NCBI RefSeq assembly: GCF_014633365.1
Contig: NC_068352.1
Coordinates: 4,332,393-4,396,392 of the forward strand
Reading direction: 5' to 3'
DNA: 64,000 nt
DNA from: Diospyros lotus
Lineage: Eukaryota > Streptophyta > Magnoliopsida > Ericales > Ebenaceae
The position numbers were made by a program, and so were the translations under genes. A model generated the notes under the pieces. The model saw nothing but the letters and a program-made list of their open reading frames with translations, had not been told where the DNA came from and ran no database searches. Positions 46,607 through 58,538 of the stretch are shown in pieces (the stretch's first letter is position 1; every line of letters begins with the position of its first letter).

Positions 46607-47694
46607 TTGTTATATAACTACATATATAAATTATATACCATTACTTTCCAAAATTATATTTTATATTTTTAATATAGAAAGAAAATATTAATTAATTTAT
46701 TATTTTTTAAAAGAGTAAAGGAATAAATTAAAAATAAATTAATTGAATTAAATTAACTAAATTAATTTATTAAAAATAAAACAAATTATTAAAATTTAGT
46801 TAAATTTATTTTTATTTTTTAAATTAAATTTTTAGTTAACTAGTGATGAACCCGTGTGATATATGGGAGAGTTTAATTTAAAAATAAAAAAATAAATTTA
46901 TTATTTTAAATAATTTTAACAAAATTGATAATTATAATTTTTTTAATCTTTAATCATGTTGAAAAAAATTTAAGTTTACTTAATTATTCACTATTCAATA
47001 TGCTAATGGAGAACACTTTTAATTCAATATACTTATAATTTTTTTATTATATTATATTTATTTATAAATAAATATTTTAAAATCTATAATATTTCAACTT
47101 AAAGACGTTCATTATTTTTTATTTATTATATTATAATTATAAATATAAATTAAAACTCTTAAATATGAGTAAGAATAAGTTTTTTCAACAATAACAAAAT
47201 TTAAAAAAAATGAATTTTGATTTCTTCCATAGTCTTAAAAATGTGATACCTTAAATATTAATTAGCATTGAAAAACCCTAGTATTTGACAACCTTAAATA
47301 ATTTTTTATGAATTTGTTAAGACATCACATTTTCAAGACTATAATATAATTATTAAAGTAATTAATAATTAATTAATCATTACCTTTGATTTAATGCAAA
47401 TTTTTGAGAGAAAAAATTCACCATTGATTAACACTTGGCAAAATACTTTATTTGACTATCATATTTTAATATTATATAAATATAGATAGAATAAAGATAT
47501 AAAAATAATATTTTAAATAAATAGATAATTTTCTATGACTTAGTTAATAGTTTAAGTTGTCTATTAATATTTCTCATAATACTCATGCAAATTTAATACA
47601 AAACAATTAGTATTGAAAAACTTGTATATTTAAAATTTATTATTAATTTTAATAATTAGTACATATTATTTCAAAACAATTGAAAGATTTAAAT

Positions 47695-49115
47695 TATTAA
47701 TGCATATTACAAAATGTAAATTATTAATGCAATAAGTATTAAATGCAAATCATTAATGCAAGTTTTGGGGAAAAAAATTTATTACTACTTATTATTTCAG
47801 AGCGATTGAAAGATTTAAATTATTAATGCAAATTACAAAATGTAAATTATTAATGCAATAAATATTAATTGTAAATCATTAATATAAGTTTTGGAGGGAA
47901 ATTTCTTTTTTGAAGACTATCCTACTTTTATATATATATAAAGATGCAAATTACAAAATATAAATTATTAATAAAATAAGTACTAAACGCAAATCATTAA
48001 TTTGTGGGAAAATTTTATTACTACTTATTATTTCAAGGTAATTGAAAATTTTAAATTATTAATGCAAATTACAAAATGTAAATTATTAATGCAATAAGTA
48101 TTAATTATAAATCATTAATATAAGTTTTGGAGGGAAATTTCTTTTTTGAAGACTATCCTACTTTTATATATATAAAGATGCAAATTACAAAATGTAAATT
48201 ATTAATAAAATAAGTACTAAACGCAAATCATTAATTTGTGGAAAAATTTTATTACTACTTATTATTTCAAAGCAATTGAAAATTTTAAATTATTAATGCA
48301 AATTACAAAATGCAAATTATTAATGCAATAAGTATTAATTGTAAATCATTAATATAAGTTTTGGAGGGAAATTTCTTTTTTGAAGATTATCCTACTTTTA
48401 TATATATAAAGATGCAAATTACAAAATGTAAATTATTAATGCAGTAAGTACTAAATGCAAATCATTAATTTGGTGAGAAAATTTATTACTACGTATTATT
48501 TCAAAGCAATTGAAAATTTTAAATTATTAATGCAAATTACAAAATATAAATTATTAATACAATAAGTATTAATTGCAAATCATTAATACAAGTTTTGAGG
48601 AGAAATTTCTATTTTCAAAACTATCCTACTTTTATATATATAAATATGCAAATTACAAAATATAAATTATTAATACAATAAGTATTAAATGCAAATCATT
48701 AATTTGGGGGAAAATTTTATTACTACTTATTATTTCAAAGCAATTGAAAATTTTAAATTATTAATGCAAATTACAAAATATAAATTATTAATACAATAAG
48801 TATTAATTGCAAATCATTAATACAAGTTTTGGGGAGAAATTTCTTTTTTCAAAACTATCCTACTTTTATATATATAAAGATGCAAATTACAAAATGTAAA
48901 TTATTAATGCAATAAGTACTAAATGCAAATCATTAATTTGGGAGAAAATTTTATTACAACTTATTATTTCAAAGCAATTGAAAATTTTAAATTATTAATG
49001 CAAATTACAAAATATAAATTATTAATACAATAAGTATTAACTGCAAATCATTAATGCAAGTTTTGGGGAGAAATTTATTTTTTCAAAACTATCATACTTT
49101 TATATATATAAAGAT
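47695..49115. repeat. Higher-order tandem array, about six units of 233 bp, AT-rich
   Basis: Each unit has two related halves of about 115 bases, both starting GCAAATTACAAAATGTAAAT. One half runs into TTATTACTACTTATTATTTC, the other into CTATCCTACTTTTATATATA. The TTTTATATATATAAAGAT end recurs near 47943, 48177, 48409, 48646, 48878 and 49112. Confidence 0.9.
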
Positions 49116-49896
49116 TTTATAATTAATTTAAATTGAATTTTAAATTTCTTTTAAATTTTATATTTCTTTTTTTTTAATTTAATTCAATTTAATTTTAATT
49201 TTAAATTATTTAATTATTTTTTAATTTAGTGACGGTCTTTCAAAAATCGCCGCTAAATTAAATTTTTTAATGAATTTAGCGGCGGTTTTGAAAATCGCCG
49301 CAAATATTAATTTAATTTTAATTTTAAATTATTTAATTATTTTTGAATTTAGCAGCGATTTTGAAAACTGCCGCAAATATTAATTTAATTTTAATTATAA
49401 ATTATTTAATTATTTTTGAATTTAGCGGCGGCTTTTAAAAATCGCCGTAAATATTAATTTAATTTTAATTTTAAATTATTTAATTATTTTTTAATTTAGC
49501 GGCGATTTTGAAAAACTACCACTAAATTAAATTTTTTGATGAATTTTGCGGCAGTTTTGAAAACCGCCGTAAATGTTAAGTTAATTTTAATTTTAAATTA
49601 TTTAATTATTTTTAATTTAGCGGCGGTTTATCAAAAACTACTGCTAAATTTAATTTAATTTTTTAATTATTTAATTATTTTCTAAATTTAGCGACATTTT
49701 TTGAAAACCGTCGCAAAATTAAATGTTTAAATGAATTTTGCGACGATTTTTTGAAACCGCCGCAAAATGTTAAAAAAACCGCCGCTAAAATAGTATTTTG
49801 CAGCGGTTTGTAAACCGCCGCAAAATTTTATTTTTTGCGGCGGTTTTAGAAACCACTGCAAAAAAATCGCCGCTAAAAATCAATTTTTTTGTAGTG

Positions 49897-50657
49897 ATTG
49901 TTTTAATCCATACAAAGATTTTTTCAGTAAACATACATGTTCAGGATGAGTATGATTAATATAATCAGTTGGCTGAACCATATAAATACATTCATCAATG
50001 TCACCATACAGGAAAGCTGTTTTTACATCTAATTGTTTTAATTCTAAATCAAATTAAACAACAACAACAAGCATCATGCGAATGGTCTTAAATTTGACTA
50101 TTGGTGAGAAAATTTCATTGTAGTCTATACCCTCCCTTTGAGTAAAACCCTTAGCAACTAATCTAACTTTGTATCTAAGTGGATCAGTAGGAGACATACC
50201 TTCTTTTGATTTGAACATCCATTTACACTGGATCAGTTTCTGTATCTCAAGCTTAGGGACCAGATTCCAGGTACCATTTATCTTGAGGGAGTTTATTTCC
50301 TCATCCATGGCTTGATGCCATTTGACAGTCTTTAGAGCTGACAGCCTCATCATAAGAGGTCGACTCACTGCTCATCAATTCTTTCCCAACAATTAAAGCA
50401 CAGTACACTAAGTCTGAGTGAGCATACCTTACAGGGGGTCTAGAAACCATTCTGCTCCTATCACGGGCTAGCTTATAGCCACTGAGATCTTGGGGTGAGC
50501 TATGGTGCTCCACCTCAATCTCAGGTTCATCCTCTTGTTCCTCTTGATCATCATCATGATCAGATGTGCTTTCATCATGAGACATAGGTAAGGTAGCACT
50601 TGGTTCAGATGAGGCTGGAGTAGCTGGCAGGTCATTGCTTCCTATTGGTTGCTCCAC
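49897..50657 (-). pseudogene. Copia B RT N-terminal part and linker
   Basis: 50054-50368 has [40 protein letters not shown] and [17 protein letters not shown]. 50301-50657 is the acidic linker preceding RT. The two overlap in different phases, so a frameshift lies between. Confidence 0.85.
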
Positions 50658-51700
50658 CTCAATCTGAGGTGCTCCTAATACTACAAAATCATCAAGATTT
50701 TGCTGAGTGGTTGTTTCTTTTAGGTTGATGGTCTTACAAGGGAAAGCATTTTCATTAAAGATAACATCTCTATTGATTATGATTTTGACTCCACCAGATT
50801 CCCTATCCCATAACCTATATCCCTTAGTCCCTTATTGGTAACCAACAAATACACATTTGATGGACCTATGTTCAAGCTTACCTTCAGACTGATGAGCATA
50901 GGCTTCACAGCCAAATACTCTTAGGTAATTTAAATTTAACTTCCTACCAGTTCAATTTTCTTCAGGGCATTTAAAATTTAAGGCAGTTGAAGGGCTCTTA
51001 TTCACTAAATATGCTGTAGTTGATAGAGCCTTACCCCAAAATGACTTAAACATGTTAGATGTGAATAATAGGCACTTAAATTTTTCAAGTAGGGTTCTGT
51101 TCATTCGTTTAGGTACCCCATTTTGCTGGGGAGTATTCCTAACTGTTTTGTGTCTAAGTATACCTTGATCATTACAGAAAGTATCAAAGGCTTTACTGCA
51201 GAACTCAAGACCATTGTCAGTTCTAAGTGTTTTGATTTTCCTATCTATTTGGTTTTCTACCATTGTTTTTCAGGTTTTAAACTTTTCTAGGGTCTGATCT
51301 TTTGATTTTAATAGAAACACCCAAACCTTTCGAGTAAAATCATCCATAGTAGATAGAAAGTACATGTTACCTCCAAAAGTAGGGACCTGAGAAGGCCCCC
51401 ATAGATCAGCATGAAGATATTCTAGGCATGCCTTCGCCAGATAAGTTTTCTTATGGAAACTCAGCCTGTGTTACTTTCCCAGAACACATGGTTCACAAAA
51501 GTCGAGGGACCCAACAGGCACTAATCCAAGGTAACCTTGGTTTGATAGTGCCTGAAGACCTTTCAGGCTCATATGGCCAAGCCTCAAGTGCCATAGTTCT
51601 ATCTTATCAGTATTAGCTATGCAAGCAGAATGCATATTAATAGAGGGAGAATAACAACCATTCAAAATGTACAAGCCATTTTTCTTAGTACCAGACAAGA
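50658..51700 (-). pseudogene. Copia B integrase
   Basis: 51471-51698 has the pre-integrase zinc region (LWHLRLGHMSLKGLQALSNQ, FCEPCVLGK). 50952-51263 has KIKTLRTDNGLEF and PQQNGVPKRMNRTLLEK, where the expected catalytic Glu context VAER reads VPKR. Stops and frame changes occur at about 51270 and 50950. Confidence 0.85.
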
Positions 51701-52460
51701 TAAGATTATCTTCTTTAAGAACATTCAGGAAACCGTTTTTTTCTCTATATGAAAAACCTAACTCATCAAGTGTGCCAAGAGATATTAGATTTTTTTTAAG
51801 CCTAGTACATACCTTACATCAGTTAAGATTTTGATTTTATTGTCATGTAGTTTTAAAGATATGTTTCCTATTCCTTGGACACTACGTGACTGGTTATTAC
51901 CCATGTAAACAGTACAAGATTCCCTTTGATTGAAATTTTGAAACCATTCTCTGTTAGGGCACATATGAAAAGAGCAACCAGAATCCGTTACCCATTCATT
52001 TTCAACAAATAAGCAAGAGACAGTAAGGACATCAGCTAAACAGTTAGAGTTACCTGCATTTCCATTTGTATTTCCCCCTCTGTTTTTGTTTCTTAATGAA
52101 ATCATAGTAATACTTTTAATATGACCCTCATTTCCACAGTGATAACACTTCCATTTTTGTTTACCCTTTTTGTCTTTCTTTTTACCCTTGTGCCCTAATC
52201 CTCCAGATTGATCTGTATTACCTATTGTGTGCATTTTCTTTTTCCAGCTACCAAAGTCTCATTTGCCATCAAATATTCCGATTTCAAATCAAGTAGACAT
52301 CATCTTTGCCTTGCACAAGGGTAACTTAAGGTGGCTCTAGACTCTTATTGAGACACACACAACAAACACTCACTGACTTAGATTCTCAGAAAACCCTAAA
52401 GGGACAAAGACCACGCAACAGACGAAAACCCTGATCATTTTCCTTGCTTCTGATTGATTC
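51701..52460 (-). pseudogene. Copia B gag remnant and protease
   Basis: 51785-52234 has the zinc knuckle CYHCGNEGHIKS, which lacks the last Cys, and an intact protease site WVTDSGCSFHMC. Against copia A, nearly all of gag between the start (FGSWKKKM) and the lysine-rich tail (GKKKDKKGKQ) is deleted. Confidence 0.8.
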
Positions 52461-52810
52461 TGTTGAATAATCAATCATGATGATATTCTATACTTGCAAA
52501 ATTAAGGTGATATTCTGTATATACAAAATTAAGGAGTATTCTGTACAAAATTCAAAAAATAATTCTACAAAATTCTAGAATTAATTCTACAAATAACTTT
52601 TCGTGGAAAGAACTTCCCGGCGATCACGAGGAGAGGAGAACCAATCTACGACACTACTCAAAAATAGAAATAGAGAAATTATTATTTTTTAAAATATAAT
52701 TTCCCAACTTATCTGAGATAAAATATAATTTTACACTTGTAATAAAAAATAATAACACGAGATAAAATATAGAGATTTTTCCCAACTTATCCGGACTACT
52801 CAAAATATAA

Positions 52811-53012
52811 TTCCTTGGACGGGGCTGGGCCAGTGCAACTCAAAAGTCAAATTTTGTAGCTAAGAATTTTGTTTATTTAATAATTCCAGTGCTCTCTCTC
52901 TCTCTCTCTCTCCCTCTCTCTCTCTCTCTGTCAATCAAAGTGTACCATTCATAAGATTATTCCTTGGACGGGGCTGGGCCAATGCAACTCAAGTCAAATT
53001 AAGCTATGAATT

Positions 53013-53051
<39 letters not shown>
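52811..53051. repeat. Tandem duplication ending in CT microsatellites
   Basis: ATTCCTTGGACGGGGCTGGG occurs at about 52811 and 52961. Each copy is followed by GCAACTCAA, AATTTTGTTT and a CT run. The unit is about 150 bases. Confidence 0.85.
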
Positions 53052-53055
<4 letters not shown>

Positions 53056-54135
53056 ACACACACACACGCGCACACACACACAAACACACGCGTTACCTTG
53101 ACCTTGACCTAATAATAGTTCCACAAATTAAGCTTATTTTATTTTTTTCCTAAAATTTTCTTTACTTTTCTCGAACAATTTTGTTTGATATATATATGTT
53201 GATTGGAAACATAAGAACAAAGCCTTCAAATTTAACTGTTTGTGCTTTAATTGGTTTTGGAAGTAGTTTTTAAAAGTAATAAAGCATTAGACTTCGACCG
53301 CCCCGCATAATTACTATTCATTATGATTACCAATATATATATATATTATTATGAAATTATTTATCAATATATATTATTGTGAAATTATTATAGAAACAAA
53401 TATTTATTAAAATAAATAAATTTAATTTAATCTCTCTTTCTTTCTGTTTTCCAGAAGATGATGGAAGGGTATAGGGAAGTATGAATGAATCGTTTAAGCG
53501 TGGGAGAGGGGTTGGATGGTTTCAATGAACGGAAGGCCCTTTTGTCAACACTTGTGTCCAGCTCGACGGCTATCCTAAAATGTTATACATTGTGAATGCA
53601 TAATATATATAGATTCCTTGAAATTGAGTCAGAACTGGGTATGGTAGGGATAAGTTCCTGTGCAAGTAACAATTTGTTATATACAAACAATTGAACTCTG
53701 TTTCTTGTCTATCCTAAAATGTAGAGTACAAAATAACCCAAAAAGGAAAAAAAAAAAAAAAAATACATATCCTAAGCGCTTGCTGATGAATTTGCATCAT
53801 TTTATCAGTCCTCTTCTTTGGGAACATAAGATTTGAGTTGTACATTCATGAGGGCTATATATGGGAAATGGATGGTGGTTAAAATTAATCACTTGGTTCT
53901 TTAGATTGTATTAAATACAGCTGTTTATTTTTGAAACACTAGCATTTTATCTCATGTGTATTTTTTTTGTCGCATTAATAAAAAAAATATATAAGATATT
54001 AATGTAAAAAAATATATTCAGAAGAAGAAGCAGTTGGGTATTCCATTCAACAATTTTAAGATTCTATGTTCTAATTTGGTTCACTCTCTAATCTAGAGTC
54101 TAATCTATGCCTAAATCGAATGAACACTCTTGATA

Positions 54136-54138
<3 letters not shown>

Positions 54139-54184
<46 letters not shown>
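54139..54184. repeat. (AAT)n microsatellite
   Basis: About 15 perfect AAT units. Confidence 0.95.
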
Positions 54185-54185
<1 letters not shown>

Positions 54186-54265
54186 GATTAAAGGCACCGG
54201 GTGGGGCCCACATGACCCTTTAATATTTAAATAATTTTATGTCAATACAAACAGGCCACGAACTT

Positions 54266-54507
54266 GTCCCTAAAGGTGAATCGCTCACCCCATGCGCCCC
54301 CACACCCGGCCCGACAGAATGTGAGGGGTTAATTATGGTGACTCAGTCGGGTACAGTGGCTAGATCAGTGCTCACTGCGTACAAGGAGCCCCCCTCATTT
54401 TGAGAGATTGCTCCCACACTGCCGCTGGCGAGATTCGATCATTGGTTCTTGTCCCAAACTTCACTTTGGAGACACTTTGTGTCCCCAGCTGAGCTGCCCA
54501 TGCGGGC
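54266..54507 (-). mobile_element. tRNA-derived SINE without poly(A) tail
   Basis: On the minus strand it begins GCCCGCATGGGCAGCTCAGC, with an A-box-like GCAGCTCAGCTGG (54497-54485) and a B-box-like GATCGAATC (54440-54432). The 3' end is CACCTTTAGGGAC. AACAGGCCACGAACTT occurs on both sides (54250-54265 and 54508-54523), a perfect 16-base duplication. It has no coding capacity. The wider A-to-B spacing, about 45 bases, is longer than in the 29.3 kb SINE, so this is a different family. Confidence 0.82.
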
Positions 54508-54523
54508 AACAGGCCACGAACTT

Positions 54524-55061
54524 AGATTAAGAGTTATTGGTGTTATAAAGAAGACAATGTTTTATCAATTTCCTATTATTTTTTATTTTAATATTTTTCA
54601 ATTTAATAACACACACTTAGGAGTACACCATTGTCAAGGGTTGTTTTCAGATCAACCCTACATCATTGAGTTAACTTATAATTTGAACCGAATCGAATAA
54701 GTAATTTGGTCAATTCGATTCAATTATTTCGATTTAAAAAAATGTTACTCACTTCTAATGCTAAATACTCTCATGTTTGTTTAAAATTGAGTCCATTCAA
54801 TAATTATCCTTGATTTGGAGCTTGCTCAAGATTTTCTCAATTTGAAAAAGTGAGATTCGATTCTTCGATATATTATTTAATAATTAAGTCAATTTTGATA
54901 CTAAAAATAAAAAATAACAATACATAATAAATGATATACTTGGAATGATTGTCTTTGCACGGCTCACGTTATTCGTATTCTTGATTTTAACAGATGAGGT
55001 AAATTATAGATGGAGGTTTTATCTCACTGTGTAAAATAAAGAATCGAATCTATGACCTAAT
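54524..55061. other. Intergenic, no gene seen
   Basis: AT-rich; no element end or domain was recognised. Confidence 0.5.
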
Positions 55062-56330
55062 AGTACTGTTGAGGTTCGGAATTGGTCGACCAAGATTTGT
55101 TGGCCCGCACTGGTGTGGTAGATCTAAGAGAGGAATAGTGAAGTATCCGGCCCGATTTGTTGAGTCACCGGCCCGTCCCTGCAAGGTACTCCGAAGCTCA
55201 AGTTAGTGAGCAGGTAAGCAAGTATATCGGGTGTTTGTAAGTTGGCGGAAAAGAGTATATACCCCGACCCTCAAGAGGGCTGATCGATATATATATGACC
55301 AGAAGCTCCACTACATGCTCCGTACTTGTACAAGCGATGGGATGGAATAGCTGGCGGGGGTGTCCCTGCCGCAACAAGGTGTCGCCGAGACCTTCATTAA
55401 TGTGGATGGGATCTGCCATTAATGAGGATGAGATCTGCCATTAATGATGATGGGATCTAAGGTGGACACCTGAAATCCCAGGCGCGACTGTAATGATGTT
55501 GCTGCAAGAGGGCCAGGATGGGACTGGCATAGGTCGGTCAAATGGGCCGAGAGAATGGGCCCTAATGGTCCAGCCAGGGTAGCCCTTGGCTTGCAAATAT
55601 GTCGCGATATTCGCCCCTTCAATAATGCGAGCTGACGGGCTGAGCCGACGAGCTATAGAGATCGCTGGGAACTTGCTCAGAACATAGCTGGGGGCCTGCA
55701 CGAATATGCTGACGAGTTAGAGGTGTTACCGGGAGCTCGCTTGGTCCTTGACGTTTAATCCAGGGCTCCAGCATTATCCGAGCTCGCTTTGACGAGCTCA
55801 ATTCGATATTAATTGGGCCTTGAGCATTTGGGCCGAATCACTGCATTAAGTCCAGCCCACACAATGTAATACCTTTAAACATCGTAAATAATAAATCGAA
55901 ATTTTAGTGTTTTAAAACCCTAAAGAAATTATTAGAATTTTAAGTGTTTATCAGTAGAGTAAGTATAAATTTATTTATTTTTAGTTGTATGTAATTAATT
56001 TATTTAGTTTAAATCATAGTATAAAATATATAGTATAATTAAAATATACTTATGTACCATAAAATATATAAATAGCATGTATTGGGATTTTTTTTATACT
56101 GATATATGTATATATGTATATTATAAATATGTATATGTATGTATATGTGTATATATATTTAAAAAAAATAAAAAATCTCAGAAAATCGGAGCAGGCACGC
56201 GGTCATGCTCTAGCCACGCCTGCAAATGGCTGCCAGAGGTGAGGAAGGCTTTTAATGGCTCAAACAACGTCAGGAATGGCCTCTAGGACGTGTGGCGCCC
56301 TTGATTAGACAGTTTGAGGGGGAGTTTTGG

Positions 56331-56340
56331 CTATAAATAG
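56331..56340 (+). promoter_or_regulatory. TATA box of the nested LTR
   Basis: CTATAAATAG lies about 467 bases from the LTR start, as in its relatives. Confidence 0.5.
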
Positions 56341-56746
56341 CCGCATTCGAGCAACCTTCTTCAACAAAATTTTTACTTCTTAGATCGGGCATTTGGGGCA
56401 GTGTTGGAAGGATTTGAGAGTGGGGTTTTGGTCCTTCCATCGTGGGCGAACTTTCTGGAGTGTTTGGTGGCCAACGAAGCAGCGGGGAAGGAGAATCGAG
56501 CACTAGCCGGAAAATCGCGAATCGCCGGAGCCGAGGCTTTAAACGAAAAATCAAGGTATTTTTGCTATGCTTTTCGCAAATCTAAGGCTATATTTGGGTT
56601 TGGAAGGTCGAGATTTAGGGGGAGGGAAGCTTCATTTGAAGATTGGAGGCCGAAAGCATCCCTAGTGGCGAGGCAACCGCCGAAGATGGTGAACCAGTCA
56701 GGCGAGTGCAGCCACGCGCCCGCGAGTAGGATGAAGGCGCATGGCT

Positions 56747-57227
56747 GAGTGCGATTTTGTTCACCCCCTTTAACGGGGGTGAACGTAACCCCCGTCAGTG
56801 GGGGTTAAAAAAATAACCCCTTTTTGAAAAAATAATGTTTTATCCTTATGTTGGAAATTGCAAAAACTAACGATGTTTCAAGAAAAAATAATTGTTTTTA
56901 GAACCTAACTAAAAATGTGACAAGATCAAAACTGAATGGATTGAAACTTATAAAAAAATGACAGAATTGCAAAAATAATTGACAGGGTTAAAACTGACTC
57001 AAAACTGAAAAGTGGCTGTTTTCAACAATTAGTTTGTTTGAGTGGTCGAAAATAATTTTTTCAGAAAAGTGGTTAAAAACAATTTTTTTTTTTTGAAACA
57101 TGGTTAGTTTTTACAATTTTCAACATAAAAATAAAATATTATTTTTTCAAAAAGGGTTTATTTTTTTAACCCCCACCGACGGGGGTTACGTTCACCCCCG
57201 TTAAAGGGGGTGAACAAAATCGCACTC
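56747..57227. mobile_element. Mutator-type foldback MITE 1 (481 bp)
   Basis: The ends GAGTGCGATTTTGTTCACCC and its reverse complement continue for more than 100 bases as imperfect arms. Flanks CGCATGGCT (56738-56746) and CGCGTGGCT (57228-57236) match at 8 of 9, the duplication length of Mutator-like elements. Inside each arm GTTCACCCCC...GGGGGTGAAC and AACCCCCG...GGGGGTT are themselves palindromes. No coding frame. Confidence 0.9.
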
Positions 57228-58538
57228 CGCGTGGCTAGTGCGCTCCCGACAGAAAAATAAAAAAAATAAAAAAAAAGAAAAAAATAAAAATAAAAAGAAA
57301 ATAGATAAAATTTTGCAAATAATTCTAGAAAATCTAGAATTTTTCTTATGTCTTATTTTGTGAAAAATTTTCTGGAAAATGCTAAATTAATTATTTATTT
57401 AAATAGTTTTGCTATTATGAAAATAAGGAAAAATAGGAATTTAATTTTGAAAATTCCAAGAAAATTCCAAAAGGCTAGAAATATTATTTAAGGAATATTA
57501 GTAAAGATAAATTGGTTTATATGAAAATCTAGATATTTATTATGTAATTTTGATGAAATAAGACTTAGAAAATAAAGAAAAATTGTAGGAATTATGAGAA
57601 AATAGTGAGTTAATATTCTAAAAATAAATTTAATATTTTAGGAATCCTTGGGGCATGAGGATTGGGAAATAGCTCGTCTTTCGAGAACGCCACGCTTTTC
57701 GAGGCAACTTAACTGTAAGTGTACTGTTACGAATTAGTACGGTTATACATAAATTCGAATTTTTTTGGAATGCTTACATAATATTGACATGTATTGGTAT
57801 GCACTTATCACATAGACTGCACACATGACATGCTATGAAATGCATATGTACACGATGATATCATTGATCACACGCATTGAGGCCGTAGGGAGTACGAACT
57901 GGCACTGCTACTTTACCAAGGGTGCCCCCAGACACCCCGGCTTTGAAAGACGTGGCCGTAAGAATGGTAGATAGCATGAGGGGTGCAATTGACACCTACG
58001 ATGAGTAAGACATTGCATACACACATGATATAACATTATGTACCCTTACTTAGATAGTTCATCATCTAATTTGAGTTTTGCTTCTGGAACATTCGACCTT
58101 CCAGTCGGGACTTGCAGTGATGGTACGGAAGTCGAAGATGTGTAGTGACACGAGTCGTCAAGAAGCGAGCAAATTTTCCATGTTATGATGTAATATGAGT
58201 ATTTCAAGAATTATGTACGTTTTAAATTATCTTTAGAAGCTTATGTATCAACTCTGTAATGAATGCCATGTTCAGTTATTTATGTATGTAATGCTATGAG
58301 CAGGTTCGATTTCAGCTTCCGTTTTATAAGATTGTATTTATCTCTAGCGTATAAGATATTTCGTCAAGCACTAGATAGGTCTTAGGAAATTTCGAAAATA
58401 ATGTAATTTAAAAAAAAATAAGACCCAAATTTCTTAAGGCATAACACGCCCTGAGTAGGTGGGGTGTTACACATAGAGTAGAGCGAGAAATACCCGTAAC
58501 AAGTACGAAACTCAACTTATCGTAGTCCAAACTTGTAT

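Larger units (their letters stand above)
46169..49896. mobile_element. CACTA-type element 3, inserted in copia B RT
   Basis: Starts CACTACAAAAAAATAGGCG and ends CAATTTTTTTGTAGTG. ATT lies at 46166-46168 and 49897-49899. Palindrome arrays occupy both arms, at about 46190-46410 and 49200-49880, with perfect pairs such as TTTAGCGGCGG...CCGCCGCTAAA. The core is related to elements 1 and 2 in reverse orientation and holds a 1.4 kb tandem array. There is no transposase. It splits the copia RT between KQ and SPRQW. Confidence 0.92.
41592..52460 (-). mobile_element. Copia B: relative of copia A, minus strand, carrying three DNA elements
   Basis: Minus-strand gag remnant, protease, integrase, RT and RNase H run right to left and are close in text to copia A (for example MENIPYANAIGIVMYS against MENIPYANVIATIMYS). 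The downstream LTR is 41592-42568. The upstream LTR and primer site are absent: the sequence stops near 52460 in the leader. It is interrupted by CACTA elements 2 and 3 and a hAT MITE. Removing these and one target repeat each restores contiguous copia text. Confidence 0.9.
52461..54249. other. Intergenic, SSR-rich
   Basis: No gene was seen. TGTTGAATAATCAATCATG at 52461 resembles TGTTGGAATAATCAATCGTG inside the copia B LTR (minus strand, 42384), but in opposite orientation, and may be another LTR start. CT and CA microsatellites lie at 52887-52930 and 53009-53090, and (AAT)n at 54139-54184. Confidence 0.4.
55865..58471 (+). mobile_element. Tekay-like gypsy solo LTR nested in the LTR at 55067-58501
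   Basis: Starts TGTAATACC and ends GGGGTGTTACA. The flanks are CACAA and CATAG, which differ by two transitions, consistent with an old 5-base duplication. The TATA box CTATAAATAG is at 56331. It shares the 57840-58010 block with 1500-1680. A Mutator-type MITE sits inside. The frame at 56401-56748 has no recognised domain. Confidence 0.75.
55067..58501. mobile_element. Solo LTR (about 830 bp net) with a nested solo LTR
   Basis: Starts TGTTGAGGTTCGG and ends ATACCCGTAACA. AGTAC lies at 55062-55066 and 58502-58506, a perfect 5-base duplication. The LTR itself is 55067-55864 plus 58472-58501; the rest is a later insertion. There is no internal region, so it is a recombination product. A short GGGATCTGCCATTAATGA-type tandem repeat lies near 55398-55450. 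Minus-strand frames at 55198-55801 show no retroelement domain. Confidence 0.85.

Noticed and set aside
55198..55801. Minus-strand frames of 60-86 codons as genes
   Set aside because: They lie inside a solo LTR with a perfect AGTAC duplication and show no known domain.
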